Positions 1-9,624 of a stretch of 64,000 bases of DNA are shown piece by piece. Every line of letters starts with the position of its first letter. Position 1 is the stretch's first letter. The stretch is from Vicinamibacterales bacterium (GTDB lineage: Bacteria; Acidobacteriota; Vicinamibacteria; Vicinamibacterales; 2-12-FULL-66-21). Below the pieces are notes generated by a model. That model was not told the origin of the DNA. It searched no databases and saw nothing but the letters and a program-made list of their open reading frames with translations. The stretch lies in NCBI GenBank assembly GCA_035699745.1, contig DASSPH010000060.1, positions 24,346-88,345 of the forward strand, written 5' to 3'. A program made the position numbers and the translations under genes.

Positions 1-1771
1 TGAACGCCTCGTTGACCACGACGGGCCCGTTCGGCGTCCCGGCGTCAGCGGGATGCAAGCCGCGGCCGGCCACGATCCTGGCGCCGAACGCGTCGTGATA
101 GCCGGCACCGACAGCGGCCATCGCGAATCCCCCCTCGAAATTGCCGTGCAGGCGAGCCGGAGCTGCGCCGTCCTGCTCGATTTCAAGCGCCACCAGGTCC
201 GGCGACGTCCACGGCAGGCAATCGCCGTGCGCCACGTGCGTCACACCAGGCTCCTCACGCAACCGGCCCGCTAGTTCTTCGTAGGCACGCGCGCGACGCG
301 CGCCGATCTGGCCATCGTCAGGCACACCGCGCTCGCCGGCCAGCGCCTCGTTGTCCATCCTGAGGCGGAAGGTGAGGTACCGCTCCGCCGGAAAGACTGC
401 CGACCTCGACTGGTTCTGAAGGGACGTGGTGAAGATTCCTACCGCGGCGGGGACGAACAAAAGCGTGCAGGCCACCTGCGCGCCGACGATGAACGACCAG
501 ATGCCGCCAAACTTCATCGTTGCGCCGGTGCTGGTGATCCCCTGCAGTCCCCGCTGGATGGACGCGCCCGTGGCCTTCAGTGCGGGCAGCAGGCCGATCA
601 TTGCCGCGGCGACGAGCGCGAGCAGCAGCGCATACGCAATGGTGGCAGGCTCGAGCGTCGGATCCACCCAGAACGGCAGGCCGTCCCCGATGATCTGACT
701 CGCCCGGTCCCAGGCATGGCGCACCGCCATCTGGGCCGCGACGAGCCCGAGCACGGCTGCGGCGAGGGTCAGCACCAGCCCTTCGATGACGATCTGCGCG
801 ATCACGCGGGCGCGGCTCGCTCCCAGCGCGTGGCGGACGACCATTTCCGGCTCGCGCATCGCCGTGCGCGCGAAGATCAGCGTCGCAACGTTCGCCGAGA
901 CCGCTCCCAGCAACAGCAGGACGACGGCGTGGACCGCCAGATCCTCGAACCGCAGCGGATCGCCGGGCGTGCGGCCGGCGAAGGCGCGCACCCGCGTGCG
1001 CAGCTGCGCGTGGGTTGCGGGGTGATCGGCGGCCAGGCGTGCCGAGACGACGTCGAGCTCCGCCGCGGCGTCCGGCCAGCTCGCTCCGTCAGCGAGGCGG
1101 CCGAACACCTGGACGGCCGGGCCTTGCCTCGGCGCCGCATCCTGGACGGGCAGTGGCACCCAGAGCTGTTGGTTGCGCGGGAAGCCGAAATGCGGCGGCA
1201 TCACGCCGACCACGCTGCGCGCGGTGCGGCCCACCGTGACGACGCGGCCGATGATTGCCGGGTCGCGCAGGAACTGTCTCTGCCAGACGTCGTAACCCAG
1301 GACCACGACGGGCTGCGCCCCCGGCCGTTCGTCCGCCGGCTGCAGCGGCCGGCCGAGCAGCGGCGGCACGCGGGTGAGTGGAAACGCCGACGCGGTGATC
1401 TCCGCCACGCGCAGCGATTCGACGCGGCCTTCGCCGGTGAGGACGTTGCGCTCGCTGACGCGGGCCGCGCCGAGCTCCGCGACCGTCCTCAGCGACCGCC
1501 GCCAGATCGCGAAATCGTGCAGCAGTCTCGGCTCCACGCGCGACGCCACCGTGTCCCGCGTTTCGAGGCGCACGACCCGGCCGCCGTGATCGAAGGGCAG
1601 CCGCTTGTACAGCAGTTCGTCGGCAAGCTCGATCCCGACCGCGCCGATGGCGATGGCGCCCGCCAGCGAGACACCGCCGATGATGGTGAGGGCGGGATAC
1701 TTCCGCAGCAGCCGCGCGCCCAGCTTCCAGTCGAGCCACGAAACGGCGGTCAGGCGTGCAGGGAGTGGCAC
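1..1771 (-). CDS. ADOP-type FtsX/MacB-like ABC permease, 3' end outside window
   Basis: About 590 residues are visible; the C-terminus lies beyond the left edge. The protein begins VPLPARLTAVSWLDWKLGAR and continues with a first membrane segment (YPALTIIGGVSLAGAIAIGA), then a MacB-like periplasmic domain with the family phrases VVLGYDVWQRQFLRDP and RNQQLWVPLPVQD. A later FtsX block contains IAYALLLALVAAAMIGLLPAL, followed by a second start-of-repeat segment (SFIVGAQVACTLLFV). That duplicated layout is typical of acidobacterial orphan permeases, which lack an adjacent ATPase; none is seen here. The GTG at 1771 is the only start giving the WLDWKLGxRxL opening of the family. Substrate is unknown. 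A CTTTACA-type palindrome sits directly upstream, so a dedicated repressor is likely. Its promoter region also faces the 3' end of the AraC gene. Confidence 0.85.
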   Translation of the reverse strand, partial: MPLPARLTAVSWLDWKLGARLLRKYPALTIIGGVSLAGAIAIGAVGIELADELLYKRLPFDHGGRVVRLETRDTVASRVEPRLLHDFAIWRRSLRTVAELGAARVSERNVLTGEGRVESLRVAEITASAFPLTRVPPLLGRPLQPADERPGAQPVVVLGYDVWQRQFLRDPAIIGRVVTVGRTARSVVGVMPPHFGFPRNQQLWVPLPVQDAAPRQGPAVQVFGRLADGASWPDAAAELDVVSARLAADHPATHAQLRTRVRAFAGRTPGDPLRFEDLAVHAVVLLLLGAVSANVATLIFARTAMREPEMVVRHALGASRARVIAQIVIEGLVLTLAAAVLGLVAAQMAVRHAWDRASQIIGDGLPFWVDPTLEPATIAYALLLALVAAAMIGLLPALKATGASIQRGLQGITSTGATMKFGGIWSFIVGAQVACTLLFVPAAVGIFTTSLQNQSRSAVFPAERYLTFRLRMDNEALAGERGVPDDGQIGARRARAYEELAGRLREEPGVTHVAHGDCLPWTSPDLVALEIEQDGAAPARLHGNFEGGFAMAAVGAGYHDAFGARIVAGRGLHPADAGTPNGPVVVNEAF

Positions 1772-1776
1772 GGCCG

Positions 1777-1795
1777 AACTTTACAACGCAAAGTT
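1777..1795. promoter_or_regulatory. Inverted repeat upstream of the ADOP permease
   Basis: AACTTTACAACGCAAAGTT, 19 bp, is an imperfect palindrome (AACTTT/AAAGTT outer arms) 6 bp upstream of the permease GTG start. Its 15-bp core, CTTTACAACGCAAAG, matches the ispH-side operator at 35099-35113 at 13 of 15 positions. This is a probable repressor site. The regulator is not identified; many ADOP genes are controlled by PadR-type proteins, but no padR gene is visible here. Confidence 0.45.
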
Positions 1796-1877
1796 ATTTG
1801 CGTCAATGCGGTCCTCGCGCATCGACCTTCCGCGGCCGCCGCGTGCGGAAGCGCCACCGCCCGAGTGCGCGGTTCGG

Positions 1878-2876
1878 TCACGCGGTCGATGCTTTGGCGT
1901 GGGCGCCGCGTGGCGGCGAGGTCCGCTGTTCGCGCCGATATCGTGCGGGCGGCGTGCCGAACCGGCGTTTGAAGGCGCGGTTGAACGCCGCCTCCGACTC
2001 GTACCCCACGTCCGCGGCAATCTCGGCGACGCCGCGCGGCGTCGTCGTCAACGCCCGCGCGGCGAGCTGCAGGCGCCATCGCGTCAAGTACGCCATCGGC
2101 GGCTCCGACAGGTACCTCGCGAATCGATCGACGAGGGCTGTTCGCGAGACGCCGACGGCCTCGGCCAGCTCGGCGATCGTCCACGGATGGCCGACGCGGC
2201 CGTGCAACAGCGCCAGGCTCTGGCTGACGATCGGATCGCGGGCGCCGGCGAGCCAGCCGGTCTCGTGCTCCGGCAGGCCAGCCACGTAGCGGCGCAGCAT
2301 GTCGACGAACAGGGCCTCGGAGACCTTCGCCAGCATCGCATCGCTGCCGGCGCGATTCGACGATGCCTCGTCCACGAGGTTCATCAGCGAACTCTCGAGC
2401 CAGTGTCCGGCGCGGTCGGTGCGAACGTTGACTTTCAGCATCGCGGGCAAGCCGCCGAGGATCGGCTCGCACAGCAGCGGGTCGCAGGCCATGTACCCGC
2501 AGACGAAGCGCGTGCTGTCGCCGCCGCCGCCGCTGCGCATCGGCGTCAGGTCCCGGCTCACGATCTTCTTCATCAGCGTGGCGGCGTCCACCTGGTGTGC
2601 GCCTGACGCGCTGCTCAGTTCATGGGGATCGCCGTGGGGAAACACGACGATATCGCCGGGCTCGAGCGTCAGCGTCTGTCCGTCGGGCAGCGCCGCGCGC
2701 GCCGCCCCGTCGACCACGAGGTGGTAGACCACGAGATGCGGAGCGCCCAGGGCCAGCGCCGAATCGAGCGCCGTCGAAGCCGGCGTGGCAAACGCCCACG
2801 GGGCCGACAACTCCGCGGTGAAGAAGAGCGCGCCCTTCAGCTTCACGCCGCTCAGGACTTCGGAAAACGCATCCAT
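1878..2876 (-). CDS. AraC-family transcriptional regulator with N-terminal cupin
   Basis: 332 residues starting MDAFSEVLSGVKLKGALFF. Residues about 1-190 form a cupin-like sensor (LEPGDIVVFPHGDPHEL), as in AraC_binding/cupin_6 regulators. Residues about 215-315 carry the two helix-turn-helix units: WTIAELAEAVGVSRTALVDRF, then GVAEIAADVGYESEAAFNRAF, with the family ending FGTPPARYRR. The gene is divergent from the RND efflux operon across 186 bp, so it probably controls that operon. In that gap TTCCGGCCG-like sequences recur (2911-2923 and 2961-2975), but I would not call them operators without footprinting. In-frame codons upstream of 2876 exist but show no family similarity, so the ATG at 2876 was chosen. 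Confidence 0.88.
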   Translation of the reverse strand: MDAFSEVLSGVKLKGALFFTAELSAPWAFATPASTALDSALALGAPHLVVYHLVVDGAARAALPDGQTLTLEPGDIVVFPHGDPHELSSASGAHQVDAATLMKKIVSRDLTPMRSGGGGDSTRFVCGYMACDPLLCEPILGGLPAMLKVNVRTDRAGHWLESSLMNLVDEASSNRAGSDAMLAKVSEALFVDMLRRYVAGLPEHETGWLAGARDPIVSQSLALLHGRVGHPWTIAELAEAVGVSRTALVDRFARYLSEPPMAYLTRWRLQLAARALTTTPRGVAEIAADVGYESEAAFNRAFKRRFGTPPARYRREQRTSPPRGAHAKASTA

Positions 2877-3062
2877 CTCAGACGATTCGCTACCCGGCCT
2901 CCCGGCAAAGTTTTCCGGCCGCGGCGCGATGCATTCTACCGCCCCCCCGACACGGGCAAGAAATCCGGCCGTTCGAGCATGGCTCGCGGCCACGGGCCCC
3001 GGCAGACTGGCTCATCGCTCGAGGGACCGCACCCAACAGGGTTCACGAGGGGCAATCAGAGC

Positions 3063-4391
3063 ATGGGCAGAATCATCACTCGCCATATCCTCGCCGTCGC
3101 CGCGACGCTGGCCGCGGCCGTGCCGGTGTCCGCGCAGGCGCGGCTGCCGCTGTCGGACGCGATCTCGCGCGCCATGGCGCAGAACCCGGACGCCGGGTCG
3201 GCAGCGGCGATCGAGCGGGAAGCGGCCGCACGCGTCACGCAGGCTCGCGGTTCTTACCTGCCGCGAGTGGACGTCGCTCAGTCGTGGCAGCGCGGCAACA
3301 ATCCCGTCTTCGCGTTCAGCTCGCGCCTTGCGCAGCAGCACTTCACCCAGGCCGACTTCGCCCTCGAGGCGCTGAATCGCCCCGCTGCCGCCAACAACAT
3401 CCGGACGTCGATCTCCGTCGAGCAGTCCCTGTTCGATCGCACTGCCGCGGCACACGTCCGCGCGGCGGCGATCGCGCGCCACATGGCGGCGACCGGCAGC
3501 CGCCTGGTTGCGCACGACCTGGCGTCCACGGTGACCGAGGCGTTTGGCCGTGTCCTCATCGCGGCCGCGACGGTCCGTTCGACGGCCGCCGCCGTCGAGA
3601 CCGCTCGCGCCGATCGCGAGCTGGCCGGCAACCGGCGCGACGCCGGCTGCGTGACGGACGCCGACGTGCTCCAGCTCGACGTCTACGTCGCGCTGACACG
3701 CGAGCGCGAGGTGCAGGCCATGGCGGACGAGCGCATCGCGCGCGCCCGGCTGAATCAGCTGATGGGGGAGCCCCTGAGCATGGTCTTCGATCTCGATCCC
3801 GCGCCGGCGGCGGGCGCCATCGACATCGCCCGTCAGGGAGCCCTCGAAGACGAAGCCGTGACGAACCGTCCGGAAGTCGCCCTCGCCAGGCAGCAGGAGC
3901 AGTTGGCCCGCGCCGCGGCAGACACCGCCAGGGCGGCGTTTCTGCCGCACGTATCCGCGCAGGGCGGGCTCGAACTGAACGCCGGCGCCTGGCAGTCGCG
4001 GTCCTCGAGCTGGATGGCTGCCGCGGTCGTGCAGGTCAACGTGTTCCGGGGCTTCGCGGACAGAGCCAGGCTCACCGAGGCGCGCGAGCAGGTGAAGCGC
4101 CGGGCCATCGAAACAGGGAAGGCGGAGACGATGGCGAGGCTCGACGTGCAGGTCGCGATCGCCCGGCTCGAGGCCGCGCGGGCGAGCGAAGCGGTGGGCC
4201 GGGCGGCCGCTGATCGGGCGCGGGAGAGCCGCCGCATCGTCCGGGACCGCTACGAGAGCGGCCTCACGGATGCGGCGATGCTGCTGCGCGCCGCCGACGC
4301 CGTGCAGCAGGCAGAGGCGCAGCAGATCGCTGCGCGCGTGAACGTGCTCACCGCGACAGCGGCCCTGCTGCGCGCGACAGGAAGGCAATGA
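3063..4391 (+). CDS. TolC-family outer membrane efflux channel
   Basis: 442 residues with an N-terminal signal peptide (HILAVAATLAAAVPVSAQA). The mature part starts LPLSDAISRAMAQNPD, the classic OEP opening, and shows the two long alpha-helical repeats of the family (residues about 25-215 and 230-440, both rich in ARA/ERE heptads). It should form the outer-membrane duct of the tripartite pump encoded by the next two genes; its stop overlaps the adaptor start by 4 bp (ATGA). The frame is open far upstream, but the signal peptide and a GAGGGG ribosome-binding-like sequence favour the ATG at 3063. Substrate cannot be read from sequence. Confidence 0.88.
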   Translation: MGRIITRHILAVAATLAAAVPVSAQARLPLSDAISRAMAQNPDAGSAAAIEREAAARVTQARGSYLPRVDVAQSWQRGNNPVFAFSSRLAQQHFTQADFALEALNRPAAANNIRTSISVEQSLFDRTAAAHVRAAAIARHMAATGSRLVAHDLASTVTEAFGRVLIAAATVRSTAAAVETARADRELAGNRRDAGCVTDADVLQLDVYVALTREREVQAMADERIARARLNQLMGEPLSMVFDLDPAPAAGAIDIARQGALEDEAVTNRPEVALARQQEQLARAAADTARAAFLPHVSAQGGLELNAGAWQSRSSSWMAAAVVQVNVFRGFADRARLTEAREQVKRRAIETGKAETMARLDVQVAIARLEAARASEAVGRAAADRARESRRIVRDRYESGLTDAAMLLRAADAVQQAEAQQIAARVNVLTATAALLRATGRQ

Positions 4392-5551
4392 ACACCATGA
4401 ACGCACCTCATCACGTCACCATTGCGGCGATCGCGGCAGCGCTCTCGATGAGCGCGGCCCTCGCCGGCTGCTCGACTCCTCAGGCCGCCGCTGCGGCCGA
4501 TGCTTCGGAGCCCGTCGCGGTCACGACCGCCAGGGTTGCGGTTGCCGATTTGTCCACATCCATCGATTCGGGTGGCGTGGTCCAGGCCGACATGACGGCA
4601 GCGATCGCGGCGCGCATCCTGGCGCCGATCCGCGAGGTCCGCGTGTCGCCTGGCGATCGGGTGCGCGCAGGGCAGACCCTGATCGTCCTCGACGGCGACG
4701 ATCTCGGCGCCGGTGCCCGTGCGGCGCGGTCGGCGGCGCTTGCCGCCGAGCAGGGCGCGAAGGCAGCCGCGGCGGAACTCCAGGGGGCGGAAGCCGAACT
4801 GGCCCTGGCTCGCGCCTCCTACGATCGCATCACCGGGCTCGAGGCCAGGCGCTCCGCAACCGCACAGGAACTCGATGACGCCACGGCGGCGCTGCGGAGC
4901 GCCGAGGCGCGCGTGGCCGGCGTGTCGGCGCGCGCGTTACAGGCCGCCGCGGCAGTCGACAGCGCTCGTGCCGCACGCGATCAGGCGGCCGCCATCGACT
5001 CGTTCCGAACGATTGCCGCGCCGTTCGACGGTGTGATCACGCAGAAGCTGGTGGAGCCCGGAAACATGGCGTCGCCGGGTACGCCGCTTCTTCGTCTCGA
5101 GGACACGCGCGGGTTCCGCCTCGACGTGCGGGTGGACGAGTCACGCATCGGCCAGATTCGCAACGGCGACTGCATACCGGTCTTCCTCGGGAGCGGAGCC
5201 GCTTCCACCACAGGCACCGTGATCGAGGTGAGCCGCGCGCTGGATGCTGATGCGCGAGCGCTTCTCGTCAAGATCTCGCTGGCCGACCTGCCCGACGTCC
5301 GATCGGGCGAGTTCGGCAAGGCGCGCTTCAGCGGGCCGCCGCGCCGCGCGCTGACGGTTCCAGCCTCGGCGATCGTCCGCCGCGGACAGGTGACCTCCGT
5401 CTTCGTCGTCGACAACGGCGTCGCCCGCACGCGTCTGGTCAGCCTCAGCGGCTCCGAGGTGCTGGCGGGGCTGGCGGAATCCGAGGAAGTCGTGCTGTCG
5501 CCGCCCGCCGCTGTCCGCGACGGTCGCCGCGTCAGCGTGGGGAGGCGGTAA
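4388..5551 (+). CDS. RND efflux periplasmic adaptor (membrane fusion protein), lipoprotein
   Basis: 387 residues. A lipobox (LAGC, Cys about 28) predicts a lipid-anchored periplasmic protein. The order is that of the HlyD/AcrA class: barrel-sandwich half motif (RILAPIREVRVSPGDRVRAG, residues about 70-90), a long Ala-rich coiled-coil hairpin (about 100-195), the return strand (IAAPFDGVITQKLVEPGNM), then beta-barrel and membrane-proximal domains (LTVPASAIVRRGQVTSVFVV). It bridges the channel (upstream, ATGA overlap) and the pump (downstream, start abutting the stop codon). No metal-binding His/Met clusters are seen, so drug or small organic substrates are more likely than metals; that is inference. 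Confidence 0.9.
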   Translation: MNTMNAPHHVTIAAIAAALSMSAALAGCSTPQAAAAADASEPVAVTTARVAVADLSTSIDSGGVVQADMTAAIAARILAPIREVRVSPGDRVRAGQTLIVLDGDDLGAGARAARSAALAAEQGAKAAAAELQGAEAELALARASYDRITGLEARRSATAQELDDATAALRSAEARVAGVSARALQAAAAVDSARAARDQAAAIDSFRTIAAPFDGVITQKLVEPGNMASPGTPLLRLEDTRGFRLDVRVDESRIGQIRNGDCIPVFLGSGAASTTGTVIEVSRALDADARALLVKISLADLPDVRSGEFGKARFSGPPRRALTVPASAIVRRGQVTSVFVVDNGVARTRLVSLSGSEVLAGLAESEEVVLSPPAAVRDGRRVSVGRR

Positions 5552-8500
5552 ATGGCTGCCGCCTACGGCACCGCCGGACGGATCGCGGCCGCGTTCATCC
5601 ACTCCAGGCTGACGCCGCTGTTCATTGCCGCGTCGATGGCGCTTGGCGTACTCGCCGTGGTGGCGCTGCCGCGGGAAGAGGAGCCTCAGATCATCGTGCC
5701 GATGGTCGACGTGTTCGCCGGGATGCCGGGAGCGACGCCCGCCGAAGTGGAACAGCGCGTGACGCGTCCGCTGGAGCAGCTCCTGTGGGAAGTGCCCGGC
5801 GTGGAATACGTCTACTCGACCTCGAGCTCCGGCCAGTCGATGGTCGTCGTCCGATTCACGGTGGACGAGCCGCAGGAGCCCGCGCTCGTTCGCCTCAACC
5901 AGAAACTGGCGGCGAACGCCGATCGCATTCCCCCGGGCGTCATCGGACCGCTCGTCAAGCCGCGGTCGATAGACGATGTGCCGATCCTGGCCGTGACGGT
6001 GTGGTCGGCGCGGTACGCGGACGATCAGCTGCGATCGCTCGCCGCCCAGCTTCGGGACGTCATCGCTGAAGTCAACGACGTGTCGGAGGTGGCGATCATC
6101 GGCGGCCGTCCGCGGCAGGTCCGCGTCGACATCGATCCCGCCAGGCTGTCGGCCTACGATGTCGACCCGCTGTCGGTTCAGCAGGCGATCGCTCGCACCA
6201 ACGTGCGCGGCGCCGTGTCGGGTCCGGTCGCGGGCGGGCTGGTGACCGGTCTCGAAGTCGGAAGCCGCCTGCGTACGCCGGATGACCTGCGCAACACGGT
6301 CGTCGCGTCCCGAAGCGGCCGTCCGGTGCTGGTGCGCGACGTGGCGGAGGTGGTCGACGGCGACGCCGAGCCCGCCTCCTATGTGACCTTCCTGTCGAAG
6401 TCGTCCGGCGCGCACCCGGCCGTCACCATCTCGGTCGCCAAGCGGAAGGGCACCAATGCCACCGACGTCGCGCGCCGGGTGGCCGACAAGCTCGAGACCC
6501 TCGAGGGTTCGCTCGTGCCCTCGGACGTGCAGCTCACCATCACCCGCGATTACGGTGAGACGGCAGCCGACAAGAGCAACGAACTGCTCTGGCACATGCT
6601 GCTCTCGGTCCTCTCGGTCTCGGCGTTGATCTGGGCGGCGCTCGGCCGGCGCGAGGCGGCGGTCGTGCTGATCGCCATTCCGGTCACGCTCGCGCTCACG
6701 CTCTTCATGTTCTACCTCTACGGCTACACGCTGAACCGGATCACGCTCTTCGCGCTGATCTTCTCCGTCGGCATCCTGGTGGACGATGCCATCGTCGTCG
6801 TGGAGAACATCGTGCGCCACGCACGGATGCGCGGGGGTGAACAGGGGTTGACCGCAATTGCGCTGCGCGCCGTCGACGAAGTGGGCAACCCCACGGTGCT
6901 CGCAACCCTGACCGTGGTGGCGGCGATTCTGCCGATGGCGTTCGTTCGCGGCCTGTCGGGCCCCTACATGCGGCCGATCCCGGTGGGCGCGTCGGCGGCG
7001 ATGATCTTCTCACTGGCGGTTGCCTTCGTGGTGACTCCCTGGGCCGCGGTCCGTCTGCTCCAGCCCTCCGCGCCGGCGCATGCCGCCGAAGACCTGATCA
7101 CGCGTCTGTACCGCCGGGTGATGGGACCGCTGATCGCGAGCCGCAGGAGACGCGCGATCTTCCTGACGGCGGTCGCGGCCCTGCTGCTGGCGGCAGTGGC
7201 GTTCGTGCCGCTCGGGCTCGTGACGATGAAGATGATGCCGTTCGACAACAAGAGCGAGTTCCAGGTCATGATCGACATGCCTGAAGGAACCGCGCTCGAG
7301 GCGACGGCGCGCGTCGCGTCGGCGTTGGCGTCGGCCACCCTGCAGGACGAGACGGTGGTCAACGTCCAGCAGTACGTGGGCACGTCGGCGCCTTACAACT
7401 TCAACGGGCTCGTTCGACACTACTTCCTCAGGCGCGCCCCGCACCTCGCCGACCTGCAGGTGAACCTGGTGCCGAAGGCGGAGCGTCGGGTGCAGAGCCA
7501 CGACATCGCCGGTCGCGTGCGCGAGCGGCTGCTGCCGATCGCCAGGCAGTTCGGCGCGACCATCCAGGTGGCGGAAGTGCCGCCCGGGCCGCCCTCGCTG
7601 CAGACCCTCGTCGCGGAAGTCTACGGGCCCGATCCGGCACGGCGGCTGGCCCTGGCGGCGCAGATCAAGTCGATCTTCGAGCAGACTCCGGGGGTGGTCG
7701 ATACCGACTGGTACGTCGAAGACCCGCACGCGAAGATCACGCTCGCGGTTGACAACGAAAAGGCCGCCGCGGCAGGCCTCTCGCCGGCGGCGGTTGCGGC
7801 CGTCGTACGGATGGCCGGGTCGGGGGAGTCGGCGGGCCTGCTGCACGACGAGCGGGCGCGCGAGGACGTGCCGATCGTGCTTCGGCTGCCGCGCGGCGAC
7901 CGCAGCCTCGAGGCCGTGCAGTCGATCCGTCTTCGCGGCACGAGGCCGGTCGCCGTCGGCGAACTCACCAGCGCCGTGACGTCGCAGGACGGGACGAGCC
8001 TCTACCACAAGAATCTGCAGCCGGTGACCTATGTGACCGGCGACCTGGCGGGAAAGAACGGCAGTCCCGCCTACGCGATCATGCGCATGAACGAGGCGAT
8101 CGGACGGCTGACGCTGCCCGAGGGGTATGGCCTCGACGTGTTCAACGCCGTCCAGCCGTTCGACACGTCGCGATACGCGATGAAATGGGACGGCGAGTGG
8201 CACCTCACCATCGAAGTGTTCCGCGATCTCGGCCTCGCGTTCGCCGCCGTGCTGGTCCTGATCTATGTGCTGGTGGTCGGCTGGTTCCAGTCGTTCAAGA
8301 CGCCGCTGCTGATCATGATCGCCATTCCGTTCTCGCTGGTCGGCGTCCTGCCGGCGCACGCCGCGGCGGGGGCGTTCTTCACCGCCACGTCGATGATCGG
8401 CTTCATCGCCGGCGCGGGAATCGTCGTGCGCAACTCGATCATCCTGGTCGACTTCATCGAGCTGCGGCTGCGCGAAGGGCTTCCGCTCGAGCAGGCGGTG

Positions 8501-8737
8501 ATCGACGCCGGCGCGGTGCGGTTCCGGCCGATGGCGCTGACCGCCGCCGCCATGATCGTCGGCGCCGCCGTCATCCTGTTCGATCCGATCTTCCAGGGGC
8601 TGGCGATCTCGCTGATGGCCGGCGAAGTCGCGTCGCTCCTGTTGTCGCGGCTGGCCGTCCCGGTCCTCTATTACATGGCGAACCGCCACGCGCGCCGCGA
8701 ACCGGCAGCCGGTGACGCGATGGAGGCGGTGGCGTGA
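5552..8737 (+). CDS. RND efflux pump, AcrB/MdtC-like inner membrane permease
   Basis: 1061 residues, normal for the family. Twelve membrane segments are expected, with TM1 at about 15-35 and the two big periplasmic loops after TM1 and TM7. The proton-relay region of TM4 reads [20 protein letters not shown], carrying the conserved paired Asp and the ENI signature. The porter-domain opening [19 protein letters not shown] and the [19 protein letters not shown] stretch are typical of pumps for small hydrophobic compounds rather than HME metal pumps. Translation follows directly on the adaptor stop codon (TAAATG). Its 3' end is only 4 bp from the convergent methyltransferase stop, so transcription from both sides collides here. 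Confidence 0.92.
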   Translation: MAAAYGTAGRIAAAFIHSRLTPLFIAASMALGVLAVVALPREEEPQIIVPMVDVFAGMPGATPAEVEQRVTRPLEQLLWEVPGVEYVYSTSSSGQSMVVVRFTVDEPQEPALVRLNQKLAANADRIPPGVIGPLVKPRSIDDVPILAVTVWSARYADDQLRSLAAQLRDVIAEVNDVSEVAIIGGRPRQVRVDIDPARLSAYDVDPLSVQQAIARTNVRGAVSGPVAGGLVTGLEVGSRLRTPDDLRNTVVASRSGRPVLVRDVAEVVDGDAEPASYVTFLSKSSGAHPAVTISVAKRKGTNATDVARRVADKLETLEGSLVPSDVQLTITRDYGETAADKSNELLWHMLLSVLSVSALIWAALGRREAAVVLIAIPVTLALTLFMFYLYGYTLNRITLFALIFSVGILVDDAIVVVENIVRHARMRGGEQGLTAIALRAVDEVGNPTVLATLTVVAAILPMAFVRGLSGPYMRPIPVGASAAMIFSLAVAFVVTPWAAVRLLQPSAPAHAAEDLITRLYRRVMGPLIASRRRRAIFLTAVAALLLAAVAFVPLGLVTMKMMPFDNKSEFQVMIDMPEGTALEATARVASALASATLQDETVVNVQQYVGTSAPYNFNGLVRHYFLRRAPHLADLQVNLVPKAERRVQSHDIAGRVRERLLPIARQFGATIQVAEVPPGPPSLQTLVAEVYGPDPARRLALAAQIKSIFEQTPGVVDTDWYVEDPHAKITLAVDNEKAAAAGLSPAAVAAVVRMAGSGESAGLLHDERAREDVPIVLRLPRGDRSLEAVQSIRLRGTRPVAVGELTSAVTSQDGTSLYHKNLQPVTYVTGDLAGKNGSPAYAIMRMNEAIGRLTLPEGYGLDVFNAVQPFDTSRYAMKWDGEWHLTIEVFRDLGLAFAAVLVLIYVLVVGWFQSFKTPLLIMIAIPFSLVGVLPAHAAAGAFFTATSMIGFIAGAGIVVRNSIILVDFIELRLREGLPLEQAVIDAGAVRFRPMALTAAAMIVGAAVILFDPIFQGLAISLMAGEVASLLLSRLAVPVLYYMANRHARREPAAGDAMEAVA

Positions 8738-8741
8738 CTGG

Positions 8742-9530
8742 TCAGTCCGCCGATCGAACAGCCGTCAGATTGACGCCCACCACTCCATAGCGCCGGGCCG
8801 TGCGCTCCTTCGAGGTGCCGGCGAAACAGTCGAAGCGCCGGGTGATGGCGACCTCGCCGAAACCGCGGCCGGCGAACACGTCGATGAGCTCTGCTTCCAG
8901 CAGAGCGCCGGCGATTCAACCGGTCCACAGATCGACGTCTCGAAGCGCGCTCTCCGGCAGCGTCTCGCTGATGATGATGTCCGCGATCTGCACGCGACCG
9001 CCCGGCTTGAGCACGCGGGCAATTTCGGCGACGGCGCGTTCCTTGTCCGGCACGAGGTTCAGCACGCCGTTGGAGATCACCACGTCGGCGCTACGATCGT
9101 CGACCGGCAGGCTCATGGCGTCTCCCTCGCGCACCTCGACGTTCGCCAGTCCGGACGCGGCGGCCCCCTCGGATGCCCGGCGGCGCATGGCCGCCGTCAT
9201 GTCGACGCCGATCGCGCGGCCGGCCGGTCCGGTACGCTTCGCAGCCAGCAGAAGATCCATGCCGGCGCCGCAGCCGATGTCGATGACCGTGGCGCCGTCA
9301 GGGATCCGGCCAATCGCATGCGGGTTGCCGACGCCCGCAAACGAGGACGTGACCTCCGCGGGAAGCTCCGCGATCTCGGCCGGCTCGTACCCCAGCACGC
9401 CCGCGGCGTATTGCGGGCCGCGGTGAAAATGGAAATCACCCCCCGGCGACGCCGCGACCCGACCGTAGATCGTCTGCACTTCCGAACGGAAGGTTGCCAC
9501 GTCGAAACCGATTGGGCAGGTGAGAGCCAC
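8742..9530 (-). CDS. ArsM-like SAM-dependent methyltransferase, probable selenoprotein (Sec205)
   Basis: 262 residues if the in-frame TGA at 8918-8916 is read as selenocysteine; 204 if not. GTG start at 9530 with an ideal AGGAGG (9541-9536) 5 bp upstream. The Rossmann fold is intact: VIDIGCGAGMDLLLAA (SAM loop), IGVDMT, EVREGDAMSLP, DVVISNGVLNL, RVLKPGGRVQIAD. After DLWTG the TGA follows, then translation continues in the same frame with IAGALLEAEL, RRFDCFAGTSKERTARRYGV and a normal TGA stop. Relatives I know carry Cys in the LWTGC(I/V)AGAL position, equivalent to one of the arsenite-binding cysteines of ArsM. The ArsM cysteine of the ISNC motif is Gly here, so arsenite may not be the substrate. 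A perfect hairpin with bSECIS features follows the TGA. The gene is divergent from lysR. Reading the TGA as a true stop would remove about 22% of a well-conserved domain. Confidence 0.8.
8888..8906 (-). promoter_or_regulatory. Candidate bacterial SECIS hairpin
   Basis: On the minus strand, 10 nt after the TGA, GCTCTGCT pairs perfectly with AGCAGAGC (8 bp) around the loop GGA. The apical loop lies 17 nt from the TGA, and both of its first two bases are G. This fits the published bSECIS rules as I recall them: loop of 3-14 nt, a G in the first two loop positions, stem 4-16 bp, loop 16-37 nt from the UGA. Coding constraint alone would not demand a perfect 8-bp stem. Confidence 0.65.
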
Positions 9531-9578
9531 ACACACCTCCTGGAATGCCGGCCATCGCCACGATACGAACATCGCACA

Positions 9579-9599
9579 CGATTCGTCCAATGAAATGAT
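9579..9599. promoter_or_regulatory. Putative LysR operator, copy 1 (methyltransferase/lysR divergent promoter)
   Basis: 21 bp containing CGATTCGTCCAATGAAA, between the divergent methyltransferase (start 9530) and lysR (start 9625). It includes a TTC-N7-GAA dyad of the T-N11-A form used by LysR-type regulators. The same sequence in inverted orientation, 20 of 21 identical, recurs in front of the MFS gene at 10578-10598. The copy therefore has the same orientation relative to the methyltransferase and the exporter. Confidence 0.7.
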
Positions 9600-9624
9600 C
9601 GAATCCGGCTGATAGACTGAATGA

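Noticed and set aside
2911..2975. TCCGGCCG repeats as AraC half-sites
   Set aside because: Too short and common in GC-rich DNA to count as an operator.
8742..8918. Reading the methyltransferase as a pseudogene broken by a nonsense mutation
   Set aside because: The downstream frame is intact and family-like for 57 codons, the stop sits exactly at the conserved Cys column and a perfect SECIS-like hairpin follows. Still the main alternative until sel genes are found.
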